A DNA stretch of 64,000 nt from Hyphomicrobiales bacterium (GCA_900469625.1 UBXV01000031.1:116130-180129), one strand, 5' to 3'. Shown: positions 1 through 8,369, numbered from the stretch's first letter. Notes: generated from the letters alone by a model not told the origin. Numbers and translations are program-made.

Positions 1-76
1 TGGCGACCGGGTGTTCCTGACGCCCGACGCCCAGCGTGTTCACAGGTTCGACGACAAGGGATTGGCAGTTCGATGA
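1..76 (+). CDS. smoK: C-terminal end of a sugar/polyol ABC transporter ATPase (partial)
   Basis: An open frame enters from the left edge (codons from base 2) and ends in TGA at 74-76, giving the tail GDRVFLTPDAQRVHRFDDKG plus LAVR. This matches the regulatory-domain end of MalK/UgpC-type ATPases, where the last residues form a short strand such as 'hlFD..G'. The ATGA overlap with the next gene, which is a sorbitol dehydrogenase followed by mannitol dehydrogenase, is the order smoEFGK-smoS-mtlK known in Sinorhizobium, so smoK is the natural assignment. Only 24 residues are visible, so the name rests on context more than on sequence. Confidence 0.6.
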   Translation, partial: GDRVFLTPDAQRVHRFDDKGLAVR

Positions 77-846
77 AACGTCTAGAGGGAAAAAGCGCGC
101 TGATCACCGGATCGGCGCGCGGTATCGGTCGCGCCTTTGCCGAAGCCTATGTGCGCGAAGGCGCCAAAGTGGCAATTGCCGACATCAATCTGGCGCGGGC
201 ACAGGAAACGGCTTTGCAAATCGGACCGCATGCCTACGCGGTCGAAATGGACGTGACGCAACAGGTCTCGATCGACGCGGCGATCGAGACCGTTGTCAAG
301 GAGGCGGGGGGTCTCGACATTCTCGTCAACAATGCAGCGCTCTTCGACCTCGCGCCGATCGTCGAGATCACGCGGCAAAGCTATGACCGGCTGTTTTCGA
401 TCAATGTCGCGGGCGCACTGTTCACGATGCAGGCGGCTGCAAAGCAGATGATCGCCCAGGGCAGGGGCGGCAAGATCATCAACATGGCAAGCCAGGCCGG
501 CCGCCGTGGCGAGGCGCTGGTCGCCGTCTACTGCGCCACCAAGGCGGCGGTCATCAGCCTCACCCAGTCGGCCGGGCTCGACCTGATCAAGCATCGCATC
601 AACGTAAACGCGATAGCGCCCGGCGTGGTCGACGGCGAGCACTGGGACGGCGTCGATGCGCTGTTTGCCAAATATGAAAACCGGCCGCGCGGCGAAAAGA
701 AACGGCTCGTGGGAGCGGAAGTGCCCTATGGGCGCATGGGAACGGCCGAGGACTTGACCGGCATGGCGATTTTCCTTGCCTCGGCCGAGAGCGATTACGT
801 CGTTTCGCAGACCTACAACGTCGATGGCGGCAACTGGATGAGCTGA
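73..846 (+). CDS. smoS: Sorbitol dehydrogenase, short-chain dehydrogenase family
   Basis: A 257-aa classical SDR that would oxidise D-glucitol to D-fructose (and galactitol to tagatose in the rhizobial family) with NAD in the cytoplasm. The cofactor motif TGSARGIG is at residues 13-20, NNA at 86-88, catalytic Ser140, Tyr153 and Lys157 (YCATK). Length is standard for the family. The start ATG overlaps the stop of the upstream ATPase gene (ATGA), so translation is probably coupled. It is followed after 41 bases by mannitol dehydrogenase, giving two polyol oxidations converging on fructose in one operon. Confidence 0.93.
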   Translation: MKRLEGKSALITGSARGIGRAFAEAYVREGAKVAIADINLARAQETALQIGPHAYAVEMDVTQQVSIDAAIETVVKEAGGLDILVNNAALFDLAPIVEITRQSYDRLFSINVAGALFTMQAAAKQMIAQGRGGKIINMASQAGRRGEALVAVYCATKAAVISLTQSAGLDLIKHRINVNAIAPGVVDGEHWDGVDALFAKYENRPRGEKKRLVGAEVPYGRMGTAEDLTGMAIFLASAESDYVVSQTYNVDGGNWMS

Positions 847-887
847 GGCCCGTCTCTTCAGACGGCGTCTTCAAAAGGAACGGGATC

Positions 888-2372
888 ATGACGACCAAAC
901 TCTCTCTTGCCGCGCTCGACGCGGTCAAGGCCAAGGCCGGCGTGCCGCACTACGATCGTGCCGATCTCAAGGCCGGCATCGTGCATTTTGGTGTCGGCAA
1001 TTTTCACAGGGCCCATCAGGCGGTCTATCTCGACGATCTCTTCAACGCCGGCCACGACCACGACTGGGCGATCGTCGGGGCGGGTGTCCTGCCCTCCGAC
1101 GAACAGATGCGGGCAAAGCTTGCGGCGCAGGATTTCCTGACGACGGTGGTCGAGCAGGATAACAACCGCACCGGCGCGCATGTGACAGGCGTGATGATCG
1201 ACTATCTGAAGCCCGGCGATATCAAGGGCATCGTCGACAGGCTCGCCGATCCGGCAATCCGCATCGTTTCGTTGACGATCACCGAGGGCGGCTACTTCAT
1301 CGATCCGGCTTCCGGCGTGTTCAATCCGACCCACCCCGATATTGTCGCCGATGCGCAGGACCCGGCCGCGCCGAAGACGGTCTTCGGCCTCATCGTCGCC
1401 GGTCTGAAGGCCCGTCGCGACAGGAAGGTCCCGCCCTTCACGGTCATGTCCTGCGACAACATTCCAGGCAATGGCGAGGTGACGCACGCAGCCGTCTCTG
1501 GCCTTGCGCGATTGTTCGATACCGCCTTTGCCGACTGGATCGACGCCAACGTCGCCTTCCCGAACGGCATGGTCGACCGCATCACGCCGGCGACCGGTGC
1601 GCGCGAAATCGGCATCGTCGCAACCGACTACGAGATCGAGGACGCCTGGCCGGTATTCTGCGAAGAGTTCAAGCAATGGGTGCTGGAGGATCATTTTCCT
1701 CAAGGTCGCCCGGCGCTCGAAAAGGTGGGTGTGCAGTTCGTGCCCGATGTCGCGCCCTACGAGCACATGAAGATCCGCATCCTCAATGGCGGCCACGCGG
1801 CAATCGCCTATCCCGCCGCGCTGCTCGACATCCATTTCGTGCACGAGGCGATGGAGGAGCCGCTGATCCGCGCCTTCCTCGCCAAGCTCGAACACGACGA
1901 GATCATTCCAGTCATTCCGCCGGTGCCGAACACCGACCTCGGCGATTACTACAAACTGATCGAGACGCGTTTTGCCAATCCGAAGATCGGCGACACGATC
2001 CCGCGGCTGGCGCAGGACGGCTCCAACCGACAGCCGAAATTCATCCTGCCGTCGACCGCAGACCGGCTGGCGCGCGGTGAAGACGTCGTCGGTCTGGCGC
2101 TGGTCTCGGCGCTCTGGTGCCGCTACTTCGCCGGCACGTCCGATAGCGGCAAGGCGATCGTCTTCAACGACCAGAACGCCGACCGGCTGCAGGTGGCTGC
2201 CCGTGCGGCCAAGGACGACCCGATGGCTTTCCTGGCGCTGGCGGATATCTTCGGCGAGGTCGCGCGATCCGAGCTTTTCGCCAGGCGTTTTGCCCGAGCA
2301 TTGAAAACCCTTTGGGAAAAGGGTACGCGCGCTACGCTCCAGCTTTATCTGGATGGCAAGCTTGGGGAGTAG
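888..2372 (+). CDS. mtlK: Mannitol 2-dehydrogenase (polyol-specific long-chain dehydrogenase)
   Basis: A 494-aa protein of the mannitol dehydrogenase/fructuronate reductase family, which oxidises D-mannitol (and D-arabinitol) to the keto sugar with NAD. The N-terminal half carries the nucleotide-binding signature FGVGNFHRAHQA (about residues 30-41), and the C-terminal domain has the catalytic K-x4-N-x2-H pattern in KIRILNGGH (about residues 295-303). The ribosome site AAGGA lies 7 bases before ATG 888. It is co-oriented with smoS and followed six bases later by a HAD phosphatase gene, so all are likely one polyol operon. Confidence 0.93.
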   Translation: MTTKLSLAALDAVKAKAGVPHYDRADLKAGIVHFGVGNFHRAHQAVYLDDLFNAGHDHDWAIVGAGVLPSDEQMRAKLAAQDFLTTVVEQDNNRTGAHVTGVMIDYLKPGDIKGIVDRLADPAIRIVSLTITEGGYFIDPASGVFNPTHPDIVADAQDPAAPKTVFGLIVAGLKARRDRKVPPFTVMSCDNIPGNGEVTHAAVSGLARLFDTAFADWIDANVAFPNGMVDRITPATGAREIGIVATDYEIEDAWPVFCEEFKQWVLEDHFPQGRPALEKVGVQFVPDVAPYEHMKIRILNGGHAAIAYPAALLDIHFVHEAMEEPLIRAFLAKLEHDEIIPVIPPVPNTDLGDYYKLIETRFANPKIGDTIPRLAQDGSNRQPKFILPSTADRLARGEDVVGLALVSALWCRYFAGTSDSGKAIVFNDQNADRLQVAARAAKDDPMAFLALADIFGEVARSELFARRFARALKTLWEKGTRATLQLYLDGKLGE

Positions 2373-2378
2373 GGTATC

Positions 2379-3047
2379 ATGGCGGACGGCGCGTCCAGGC
2401 TGGTGATCTTCGATTGCGACGGTGTGCTGGTCGACAGCGAACCGATCTCGCTCGAAGTCCTGGTCGACGTACTCTCCGCCGCGGGCGTGTCGATGACGAC
2501 CGAAGAGGCGACCGAACGGTTCCTCGGTCGCAGCCTGAAAAGCATGTCTGCCATTCTTCATGACGAGTACGGTCTTGCGACCGACGACGCCTTTCTCGAG
2601 GATATGCGCACGCGGCTCTACCAGCGCTTTCGCACGGAGTTGCAGCCGATCGCCGGCATCCGTCGGGCTGTCGAGGCGCTCGGTATCGCCTGCTGCGTCG
2701 CGTCCTCCAGCCAGCCCGAACGCATCCGGCTGTCCTTGACCGTGACCGGGCTGATCGATCTCTTCGAGCCCAACATCTTCTCCGCGACGATGGTCAAGCA
2801 TGGCAAGCCGGCGCCCGACCTGTTCCTGCTGGCCTGCCGGGAGATGGGCGTTGCGCCCGAAGACTGCATCGTCGTCGAGGACAGTCCAGCCGGCATCGAG
2901 GCGGCGCATGCCGCCGGCATGCGGGCGTTCGCTTTCGCCGGTGGCGGACATGCGCGCAACGACCGGCATCGCCAGACGCTGGCCGACCTCGGCCCGGACG
3001 TGCTGTTTGACGACATGGGAGAATTGCTACAGTTTGTCCGCCATTAA
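2379..3047 (+). CDS. HAD-superfamily sugar-phosphate phosphatase/phosphoglucomutase-like hydrolase
   Basis: A 222-aa HAD subfamily IA protein. Motif I is FDCDGVLVDSE near residue 10, with the nucleophile Asp followed by the acid/base Asp two residues later. Motif II is ASSS near residue 107, and motif III/IV lies in HGKPAPDLFLLA and VVEDSPAGIEAA. The helical cap between motifs I and II is the beta-phosphoglucomutase type. It starts six bases after mtlK and precedes a pentulose kinase gene, so a role in clearing or isomerising phosphorylated sugars from polyol breakdown is likely. The exact substrate cannot be read from the sequence. Confidence 0.85.
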   Translation: MADGASRLVIFDCDGVLVDSEPISLEVLVDVLSAAGVSMTTEEATERFLGRSLKSMSAILHDEYGLATDDAFLEDMRTRLYQRFRTELQPIAGIRRAVEALGIACCVASSSQPERIRLSLTVTGLIDLFEPNIFSATMVKHGKPAPDLFLLACREMGVAPEDCIVVEDSPAGIEAAHAAGMRAFAFAGGGHARNDRHRQTLADLGPDVLFDDMGELLQFVRH

Positions 3048-3068
3048 CAGGGACGGGGACCTCCATTG

Positions 3069-4652
3069 ATGCGTGAATTCGTCGTTGCGGTCGATGTCGG
3101 CACCGGCAGCGCCCGCGCCGGTATCTTCGACCGGACCGGCCGGCTTTTGGCGCGCGCCGACCTGCCGATCGCCATGAACAGGCCGGAGGAGAATCATGCC
3201 GAGCACGACTCGGACGATATCTGGAAAGCCGTCTGCGGCTCGGTGAAGGCAGCCAGGCAAAAGGCGGGCGTCGCCGCACGGGATATTGCCGCCATCGGCT
3301 TTGATGCGACGTGCTCGCTCGTCGTGCGCGACCGGGATGGCGCGCCGCTTTCCGTCAATCGCAAGGGCGAGGCGCGCTGGGACACGATCGTCTGGCTCGA
3401 TCACCGGGCGCTGAAGGAAGCCGATTTCTGCACGGCAACCGAGCACCCGGTTCTTGATTTCTCCGGTCGCGTCATGTCGCCGGAGATGGAGATGCCCAAG
3501 CTGATGTGGCTGAAGCGGAACCTGCCGGCGCAGTGGGAGAAGGCAGGGTACTTCTTCGATCTCGCCGACTATCTTTCCTGGAAGGCGACCGGAAGTGCGG
3601 CGCGGTCGCGCTGCACGCTGACGGCGAAGTGGAACTTTCTCGCGCATGAAAAGCGCGGCTGGCAGGCGGATTATCTCGCGCAGATCGGCCTTGACGATCT
3701 GCTGACGCGGGGCGGATTGCCGGAGGAAACGCTGCAGCTCGGAAGCTCGGTTGGCAGCCTGTCGCAACAGGCCGCAGCAGAGCTCGGTCTTGATACCGAT
3801 TGCCAGGTGGCGCCCGGGCTGATCGATGCCTATGCCGGCGCGCTCGGCGTGCTCGGTGGTTTTGCCGGAGAGCCGGAGAAGCTCGAGCGGCAGCTGGCGC
3901 TGATCGCCGGGACCTCGAGCTGCATCGTCGCCTTCTCAAGGCAGATGAAGCCCGGCTTCGGCATGTGGGGTCCGTATTTCGAGGCGGTGCTGCCCGGCGC
4001 CTGGCTGATCGAGGCGGGCCAGTCGGCAACCGGCGCGCTGCTCGACCATATCGTGCGCATCCACGGCGGCGGGCTGGAGCCATCGACGGAAACCCATGGT
4101 CGCATCATTGACCGCGTGCAGGAACTGCGCGCCTTGCACGGCACGGAGTTCGCCGGGCGACTGCACGTGCTGCCCGACTTTCACGGCAACCGTTCGCCGC
4201 TCGCCGACCCGCATGGGCTTGGTGTGATCAGCGGCCTGCCATTCGATTCCTCGTTCGACGCGTTGTGCCGGCTCTACTGGCGCACCTGTGTCGCCATCGC
4301 GCTCGGCATTCGCCATATCCTCGAGACGATGCGGGAGGTCGGCTATGAACTCGACACGCTGCACGTGACCGGCGGCCATGTGCGCAATGCGCTGTTGATG
4401 GAGCTTTACTGCGACGTCACCGGATGCCGGGTCGTGGCGCCGGATGCGCCCGATGCCGTTCTTCTCGGCACGGCCATGGCGGCAGCGGTTGCCGGCGAGG
4501 TTTATGCGGATATCGCAACGGCGGGCCATGCCATGGCGTCCGGCGGGCGGGAGCGGCTGCCGAACACGGCCATGCGCGATATCTACGATCGCGACTATCG
4601 CCGTTTCCTGGCGCTCTATCGTCATCGCGATGAGCTCGACGCACTTCAGTAA
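3069..4652 (+). CDS. FGGY-family pentulose kinase (D-ribulokinase/ribitol kinase type)
   Basis: A 527-aa FGGY carbohydrate kinase. It shows the phosphate-1 motif DVGTGSARAGIFD near the N-terminus, the substrate region IWLDHRA-like VWLDHRALKEAD, GTSSC in the second ATPase domain and the adenosine segment TGGHVRNALLMELYCDVTG near residues 438-456. The long form with an extended middle resembles the D-ribulose kinase group rather than xylulokinase or glycerol kinase. ATG 3069 is preferred over the in-frame TTG three bases earlier. As last gene of the smo-mtl operon it would phosphorylate the ketopentose formed from arabinitol or ribitol; substrate assignment is inference. Confidence 0.85.
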   Translation: MREFVVAVDVGTGSARAGIFDRTGRLLARADLPIAMNRPEENHAEHDSDDIWKAVCGSVKAARQKAGVAARDIAAIGFDATCSLVVRDRDGAPLSVNRKGEARWDTIVWLDHRALKEADFCTATEHPVLDFSGRVMSPEMEMPKLMWLKRNLPAQWEKAGYFFDLADYLSWKATGSAARSRCTLTAKWNFLAHEKRGWQADYLAQIGLDDLLTRGGLPEETLQLGSSVGSLSQQAAAELGLDTDCQVAPGLIDAYAGALGVLGGFAGEPEKLERQLALIAGTSSCIVAFSRQMKPGFGMWGPYFEAVLPGAWLIEAGQSATGALLDHIVRIHGGGLEPSTETHGRIIDRVQELRALHGTEFAGRLHVLPDFHGNRSPLADPHGLGVISGLPFDSSFDALCRLYWRTCVAIALGIRHILETMREVGYELDTLHVTGGHVRNALLMELYCDVTGCRVVAPDAPDAVLLGTAMAAAVAGEVYADIATAGHAMASGGRERLPNTAMRDIYDRDYRRFLALYRHRDELDALQ

Positions 4653-4679
4653 AAAATCGACGACGACGCGAAACGCCAG

Positions 4680-4704
4680 GGAACCTTTGCCTTTGCCGTG
4701 CATT
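4680..4704 (+). promoter_or_regulatory. Candidate EcfG (RpoE2)-type promoter
   Basis: GGAAC at 4680-4684 is followed after 16 bases by CATT at 4701-4704. The sinorhizobial RpoE2 consensus is GGAAC-N18/19-TT, usually with CGTT at the -10. Spacing fits exactly, with one mismatch (CATT for CGTT). It has the same layout as the two promoters of the divergent phyR and nepR genes one kilobase away. It would start transcription near 4711, inside the gap after the pentulose kinase gene. Confidence 0.5.
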
Positions 4705-4710
4705 TTACCT

Positions 4711-4842
4711 GCAGACCGACGGTGGCGCGCATCGCCCCCAATGTGGCGCCGGAGGTAATCCGCCGGTTTTACAACTCACACTCCCCCGGTGAGTTGCACA
4801 ATGTCAGCCAGTGCCTTCCCTCGGCACTGGCTGTTTTGTTTT
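4711..4842 (+). ncRNA. Candidate small RNA linked to the general stress response
   Basis: About 130 nt between the kinase stop and phyR. Three hairpins follow one another. The first has arms GGCGCGCAT (4724-4732) and ATGTGGCGCC (4741-4750, one bulge) around loop CGCCCCCA. The second is a perfect 8-bp stem, CAACTCAC (4772-4779) and GTGAGTTG (4789-4796), with loop ACTCCCCCG. The third is an 11-bp terminator stem with loop TTCCCTC and a T-rich tail. C-rich loops facing outward are typical of trans-acting sRNAs that pair with Shine-Dalgarno sequences; GsrN of Caulobacter, a sigma-T-controlled sRNA, is a functional precedent. No open frame here looks coding. The 5' end is estimated from the upstream EcfG-like promoter. 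Confidence 0.5.
4805..4842 (+). terminator. Rho-independent terminator
   Basis: Perfect 11-bp stem CAGCCAGTGCC (4805-4815) and GGCACTGGCTG (4823-4833), 7-base loop, followed by TTTTGTTTT. It is the strongest intrinsic terminator in this part of the window and ends either the polyol operon or the proposed small RNA. Confidence 0.85.
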
Positions 4843-4942
4843 CAGGCACGCGATTGCCAAGGCTGTCTGTTGACGCAACCACCAGGCAGACAAACGAAAG
4901 CCGGCGACCGAGGCCGCCGGCGAGGAAAGACTGTGGAGATGA

Positions 4943-5737
4943 TCAGGCCGCGGCCTTCGTCGATTCGTTGAAGAACAGCGCCTGGCTGATGAGCGCCTTG
5001 ACCATATCGGGGTTGAAGGGCTTGGTGACCAGGAAGGTCGGTTCGGGGCGTTCGCCGGTCAACAGTCTCTCGGGGAATGCGGTGATGAAAATCACCGGGA
5101 TGGCGCTGGTCTGGAGGATCTCGTTGACCGCGTCGATGCCGGAGCTGCCGTCGGCAAGCTGGATATCTGCAAGCACCATGCTCGGGCGCGTCTTCTTGTA
5201 AAGCGCGATTGCCTCGTCGCGGGTGCGGGCAATGCCGGTGACGCGGTGACCGAGGCTCTCGACCATGTTCTCGATATCGATCGCGATCAGCGGTTCGTCT
5301 TCGATGATCATGATGTCGGTTGCGACCTGACGCGAGATTTCCTGCGAGGCGCGGTCGAGCAGGGAGCCGATCTTGTCGTCGCTGACGTCAAGGATTTCGC
5401 TGGCTTCTTCCGGCCTGAACCCTTCCACGGAGACAAGCAGGAACGCCTGGCGCGCAAGCGGCGATACGTTTGCCAGATTGACCGAGGCGCGCTGCTCCCA
5501 GGCAAAGGGCGAAACCGGCTCCGGCACGAGCACGGAGGACGATACGAACAGCGACGTGTAGAGGCGGAACAGGGAGACCCGATCGTTGCTGGCCTCGGGG
5601 AAGATCGAGGTATCGGCGATCAGGGCTTCGAGTACGGCGGCCACATAGGCGTCGCCTGATGTCTGCGAGCCAGTCAATGCGCGCGAGTATCGGCGCAGAT
5701 AGGGCAGAAGCGGCGCGATCCGTGTGGACAATGTCAT
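4943..5737 (-). CDS. phyR: PhyR-type response regulator, anti-anti-sigma factor
   Basis: A 264-aa protein with an N-terminal sigma-like domain (about residues 1-135, ECF region 2/4-like) joined to a receiver domain (about 140-260). The phospho-acceptor is Asp191 in LADIQLADG, with the acidic pocket EDE at 146-148 and the switch Thr/Lys in FITAFPE and VTKPF. Phosphorylated PhyR binds NepR and frees the ECF sigma factor. The start at 5737 (MTLSTRIAP) is chosen because it matches the family N-terminus; an in-frame ATG 42 bases upstream lies in the promoter. The gene is divergent from nepR-ecfG. In S. meliloti the protein in this position is called RsiB1. Confidence 0.95.
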   Translation of the reverse strand: MTLSTRIAPLLPYLRRYSRALTGSQTSGDAYVAAVLEALIADTSIFPEASNDRVSLFRLYTSLFVSSSVLVPEPVSPFAWEQRASVNLANVSPLARQAFLLVSVEGFRPEEASEILDVSDDKIGSLLDRASQEISRQVATDIMIIEDEPLIAIDIENMVESLGHRVTGIARTRDEAIALYKKTRPSMVLADIQLADGSSGIDAVNEILQTSAIPVIFITAFPERLLTGERPEPTFLVTKPFNPDMVKALISQALFFNESTKAAA

Positions 5738-5777
5738 GGGGAACTCCCTCGAGAATGTAATCTTGCAGTGACGTGCC

Positions 5778-5804
5778 AAAACGTTTCACGCAAAAAAAAG
5801 TTCC
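5778..5804 (-). promoter_or_regulatory. EcfG-type promoter of phyR
   Basis: On the minus strand GGAAC (GTTCC at 5800-5804 on the plus strand) is followed after 16 bases by CGTTTT (plus-strand AAAACG near 5778-5783). This is a perfect match to the GGAAC-N16-CGTT pattern of rhizobial EcfG/RpoE2 promoters, so phyR is probably autoregulated by the stress sigma factor. Confidence 0.8.
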
Positions 5805-5809
5805 GGGAG

Positions 5810-5835
5810 GGAACATTTCATTTTTCAGACGCGTT
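5810..5835 (+). promoter_or_regulatory. EcfG-type promoter of nepR-ecfG
   Basis: GGAAC at 5810-5814, then 17 bases, then CGTT at 5832-5835; TT falls 19 bases after the -35 element, inside the N18/19 window described for RpoE2. Only five bases separate it from the -35 element of the opposite phyR promoter. Confidence 0.8.
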
Positions 5836-5872
5836 AAGGCGGTAATGAACACCACAAGGCGACAGATTGACA

Positions 5873-6067
5873 ATGAAGTATAAAACAGGGGCGGGGCGCA
5901 CTTCCGGTACGACCTCATGGACCGAAGACCCAAATGCGCAGATAGCGGCCAAGCTGAAGGCCCTCTATCAGTCCGTTCAGGAGGAGGCGATACCCTCGCG
6001 TTTTCTCGATCTTCTGGAGAAACTCGATGCAGCCGAACAGCAGTCCGTTCTGCAGGGTAGGGAGTGA
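5873..6067 (+). CDS. nepR: NepR-family anti-sigma factor
   Basis: A 64-aa protein whose core IAAKLKALYQSVQEEAIPSR followed by FLDLLEKLD is the NepR signature of two amphipathic helices that grip EcfG regions 2 and 4. It keeps EcfG inactive until phosphorylated PhyR takes it away. ATG 5873 is preferred to an in-frame TTG at 5867. Its stop overlaps the earliest possible ecfG start (GTGA), so the pair is translationally coupled. The equivalent S. meliloti protein is RsiA1. Confidence 0.92.
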   Translation: MKYKTGAGRTSGTTSWTEDPNAQIAAKLKALYQSVQEEAIPSRFLDLLEKLDAAEQQSVLQGRE

Positions 6068-6075
6068 GCGCCGGA

Positions 6076-6630
6076 ATGTCGTCTGAAAAGAATGATTTCA
6101 AGCGGGAGATGCTCGCGGCCCTGCCGAGCCTTCGCGCCTTTGCCATGTCGCTCATCGGTCGCCACGACCGGGCCGACGATCTTGTCCAGGACACGATCAT
6201 GAAAGCCTGGGCCAAGCAGGACCATTTCCAGATGGGCACGAACATGAAGGCCTGGCTCTTCACGATCCTGCGCAACGAACTCTATAGCCAGATGCGCAAG
6301 CGCGGACGCGAGGTGCAGGACAGCGACGGCCACTTCACGGAGTCGCTCGCCCATCATCCCGAACAGTACGGTTCGCTCGACCTGCAGGATTTTCGCCGGG
6401 CGCTCGAAACCTTGCCTCCCGATCAGCGCGAAGCGATCATTCTCGTCGGTGCGTCCGGCTTTTCTTATGAAGAAGCGGCGACGATCTGCGGCTGTGCGCT
6501 CGGCACCATCAAGAGCCGTGTGAACCGTGCGCGCCAACGCCTCCAGGATATTCTCCAGGTGCAAGGCGAAAACGACTACGGTCCGGACGAAACCTCCGCT
6601 CCCATCACCTCCAGGGCATTCGTTTCCTGA
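6076..6630 (+). CDS. ecfG: EcfG/RpoE2-type ECF sigma factor of the general stress response
   Basis: About 184 aa. Region 2 spans roughly residues 15-80 (ADDLVQDTIMKAWAK, then the -10 recognition segment FTILRNELYSQMRKRGRE). Region 4 spans about 110-165 (LPPDQREAIILVGASGFSYE, then the helix-turn-helix AATICGCALGTIKSRVNRAR). The protein directs RNA polymerase to GGAAC...GTT promoters on stress. ATG 6076 is used; GTG 6064, overlapping the nepR stop, is also possible. The -35-like GGAAC elements upstream of itself and phyR indicate positive autoregulation. Confidence 0.94.
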   Translation: MSSEKNDFKREMLAALPSLRAFAMSLIGRHDRADDLVQDTIMKAWAKQDHFQMGTNMKAWLFTILRNELYSQMRKRGREVQDSDGHFTESLAHHPEQYGSLDLQDFRRALETLPPDQREAIILVGASGFSYEEAATICGCALGTIKSRVNRARQRLQDILQVQGENDYGPDETSAPITSRAFVS

Positions 6631-6776
6631 CCCAGGGGTTCTTTTTGGCCGCCAGAGCGTTGCAAATCGACTGCAGCCCTGCTTTCACTGGCGGCCAGAA
6701 TACCTGTGCATCGCATCGCCCTGCGCCGATTGATCGGCGCAGGCGGTTCGGTGCGGCAGTTTGGAGCTGAGGCCGG

Positions 6777-8285
6777 ATGCAAGACAAAAGAGAAGAACAG
6801 ACCGCCTCGATGGAGATATCCTTGCTCGACGCACCCGAACGCCTGCGGGTGCTGCATGCGACGGTGCCGGATATGGCGGTCCCCGACACCGACTTCGACG
6901 GTATCACCGAAATCGCTGCCCGCCTCTTCGACGCGCCGATCGCTCTCGTCAGCTTGCTCGACCGCGAGTGGCAATGGTTCAAGGCGGCAGTCGGAACGTC
7001 GCAGCCGCGGGCCTCATCGGAAGATTCGTTCTGCGTGCATGCGGCGGCAGGCGATGCGGGCGCAGGCCTCGTCGTTCTCGACGCGTCCGCGGATCCGCGC
7101 TTTCGCAACCGTCCGCTTGTCGTCGGCCCGCCCTTCCTGCGGTTCTACGCCGGCGCGGCGATCGTTCTCGACGGGCAGCCGGTCGGCACGGTCTGTGTTC
7201 TCGATGTCGCGCCGCGCAGTTCGGTGGCGCCACACCTGATGGAGCAGCTGAGCCGGCTCGCAGAGCTTGCGGCGTCCCTGTTCAAGCTCAAGGACGAGGC
7301 GCGCCGCCGCGCCATCAAGGAGGCGGCACTTTCCCGCGAGGAGCAGCGCCATGCCATGGCGCTCGAAGCCGCCAATATCGGCAGCTGGCTTTGGGATGTC
7401 CGCTCCGGCGTGATTGCCGGCAACAGCGCCATGATGCGCATGTTCGGGTTTCCGGCAGACCATACGTTCGGCGCGCGCGAGGTGTTCGGCGCCATCCATC
7501 CCGACGATCGCGGCGCCACCTTTGCCAAGCTTCGCCAGGCGATGAAGGCGGACGAGGAATATGATGGCATGTTTCGCGTCGGCAATACCGGCCGCTGGCT
7601 GCTCGGCCGCGGGCGGGTGCATGAGCGGGATGCCAAGGGCAATCCGCTGACCTTCATCGGCGTCACCATCGATGTCACCGACCAGCAGACATCCGTCCAG
7701 CGCACGCGGCTGCTGCTGAAGGAGCTGAACCATCGGGTCAAGAACACGCTGGCCATGCTGCAGTCTCTTGCCCGTCAGACGCTGCGCCAGACCAGCGATC
7801 CCGCCGAATTCATGACTGCCTTTGCCGGACGCTTGCAGGCAATCTCGGAGGCGCATGGGCTCCTGTCGGACCACGAATGGGGCACGATCCGGCTCGCGGA
7901 CCTGATTTCCAAGCAATTGATGCCGCATGTCAGCGTCTATGCCGACCAGATCGAGTTGCACAAGGACGAAGTGCTGCTCGGTCCCGACCAGGCGGTCGGC
8001 CTCGGGCTCGTTCTGCACGAGCTTGCCACCAACGCCGTGAAATACGGTTCGCTGTCGGTGCCGACTGGCAAGGTGGTGCTGACGGCCCGCAATGTCGTGG
8101 AGGAGGGCGAGGCGGTGCTGCATTTGACCTGGACAGAGGTCGGAGGGCCGCCGGTGCGCGAACCCAAGCGTCGCGGCTTCGGCTCCATCCTGATCGAACG
8201 CAGCCTCGACAAGGTTCTCGGCAGCTCGGTCAAGGTCGAATATATGGCAGCGGGCGTCACCGCCCTGATCCGCCTGCCGCTGTAG
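6777..8285 (+). CDS. rsiC: HWE/HisKA_2-family sensor histidine kinase with GAF and PAS domains
   Basis: A 502-aa cytosolic kinase without membrane segments. A GAF domain covers about residues 35-165, a PAS domain about 190-305, and the phosphorylation helix has KELNHRVKNTLAMLQSLARQ with His319. The ATPase region has LHELATNAVKYG (N box), ending in RGFGSILIERSL. HWE/HisKA_2 kinases are the usual phosphodonors of PhyR, and this one sits directly behind ecfG, where S. meliloti carries rsiC. The input signal is unknown; a GAF plus PAS pair suggests a cytoplasmic redox or ligand cue. Confidence 0.85.
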   Translation: MQDKREEQTASMEISLLDAPERLRVLHATVPDMAVPDTDFDGITEIAARLFDAPIALVSLLDREWQWFKAAVGTSQPRASSEDSFCVHAAAGDAGAGLVVLDASADPRFRNRPLVVGPPFLRFYAGAAIVLDGQPVGTVCVLDVAPRSSVAPHLMEQLSRLAELAASLFKLKDEARRRAIKEAALSREEQRHAMALEAANIGSWLWDVRSGVIAGNSAMMRMFGFPADHTFGAREVFGAIHPDDRGATFAKLRQAMKADEEYDGMFRVGNTGRWLLGRGRVHERDAKGNPLTFIGVTIDVTDQQTSVQRTRLLLKELNHRVKNTLAMLQSLARQTLRQTSDPAEFMTAFAGRLQAISEAHGLLSDHEWGTIRLADLISKQLMPHVSVYADQIELHKDEVLLGPDQAVGLGLVLHELATNAVKYGSLSVPTGKVVLTARNVVEEGEAVLHLTWTEVGGPPVREPKRRGFGSILIERSLDKVLGSSVKVEYMAAGVTALIRLPL

Positions 8286-8369
8286 GGCCACTTCGGGTTC
8301 ATCGGAAACACGGACCGATTTTCTGAGGGAAGGCGCTCCGCACCTTTCCGGAACGCTCCGATGCTAGCA

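Noticed and set aside
858..2969. Long open frame (703 codons) on the minus strand opposite mtlK and the HAD gene
   Set aside because: It is a shadow of GC-rich coding sequence: it is antisense to well-recognised proteins, rich in Arg/Gly/Asp and shows no family pattern.
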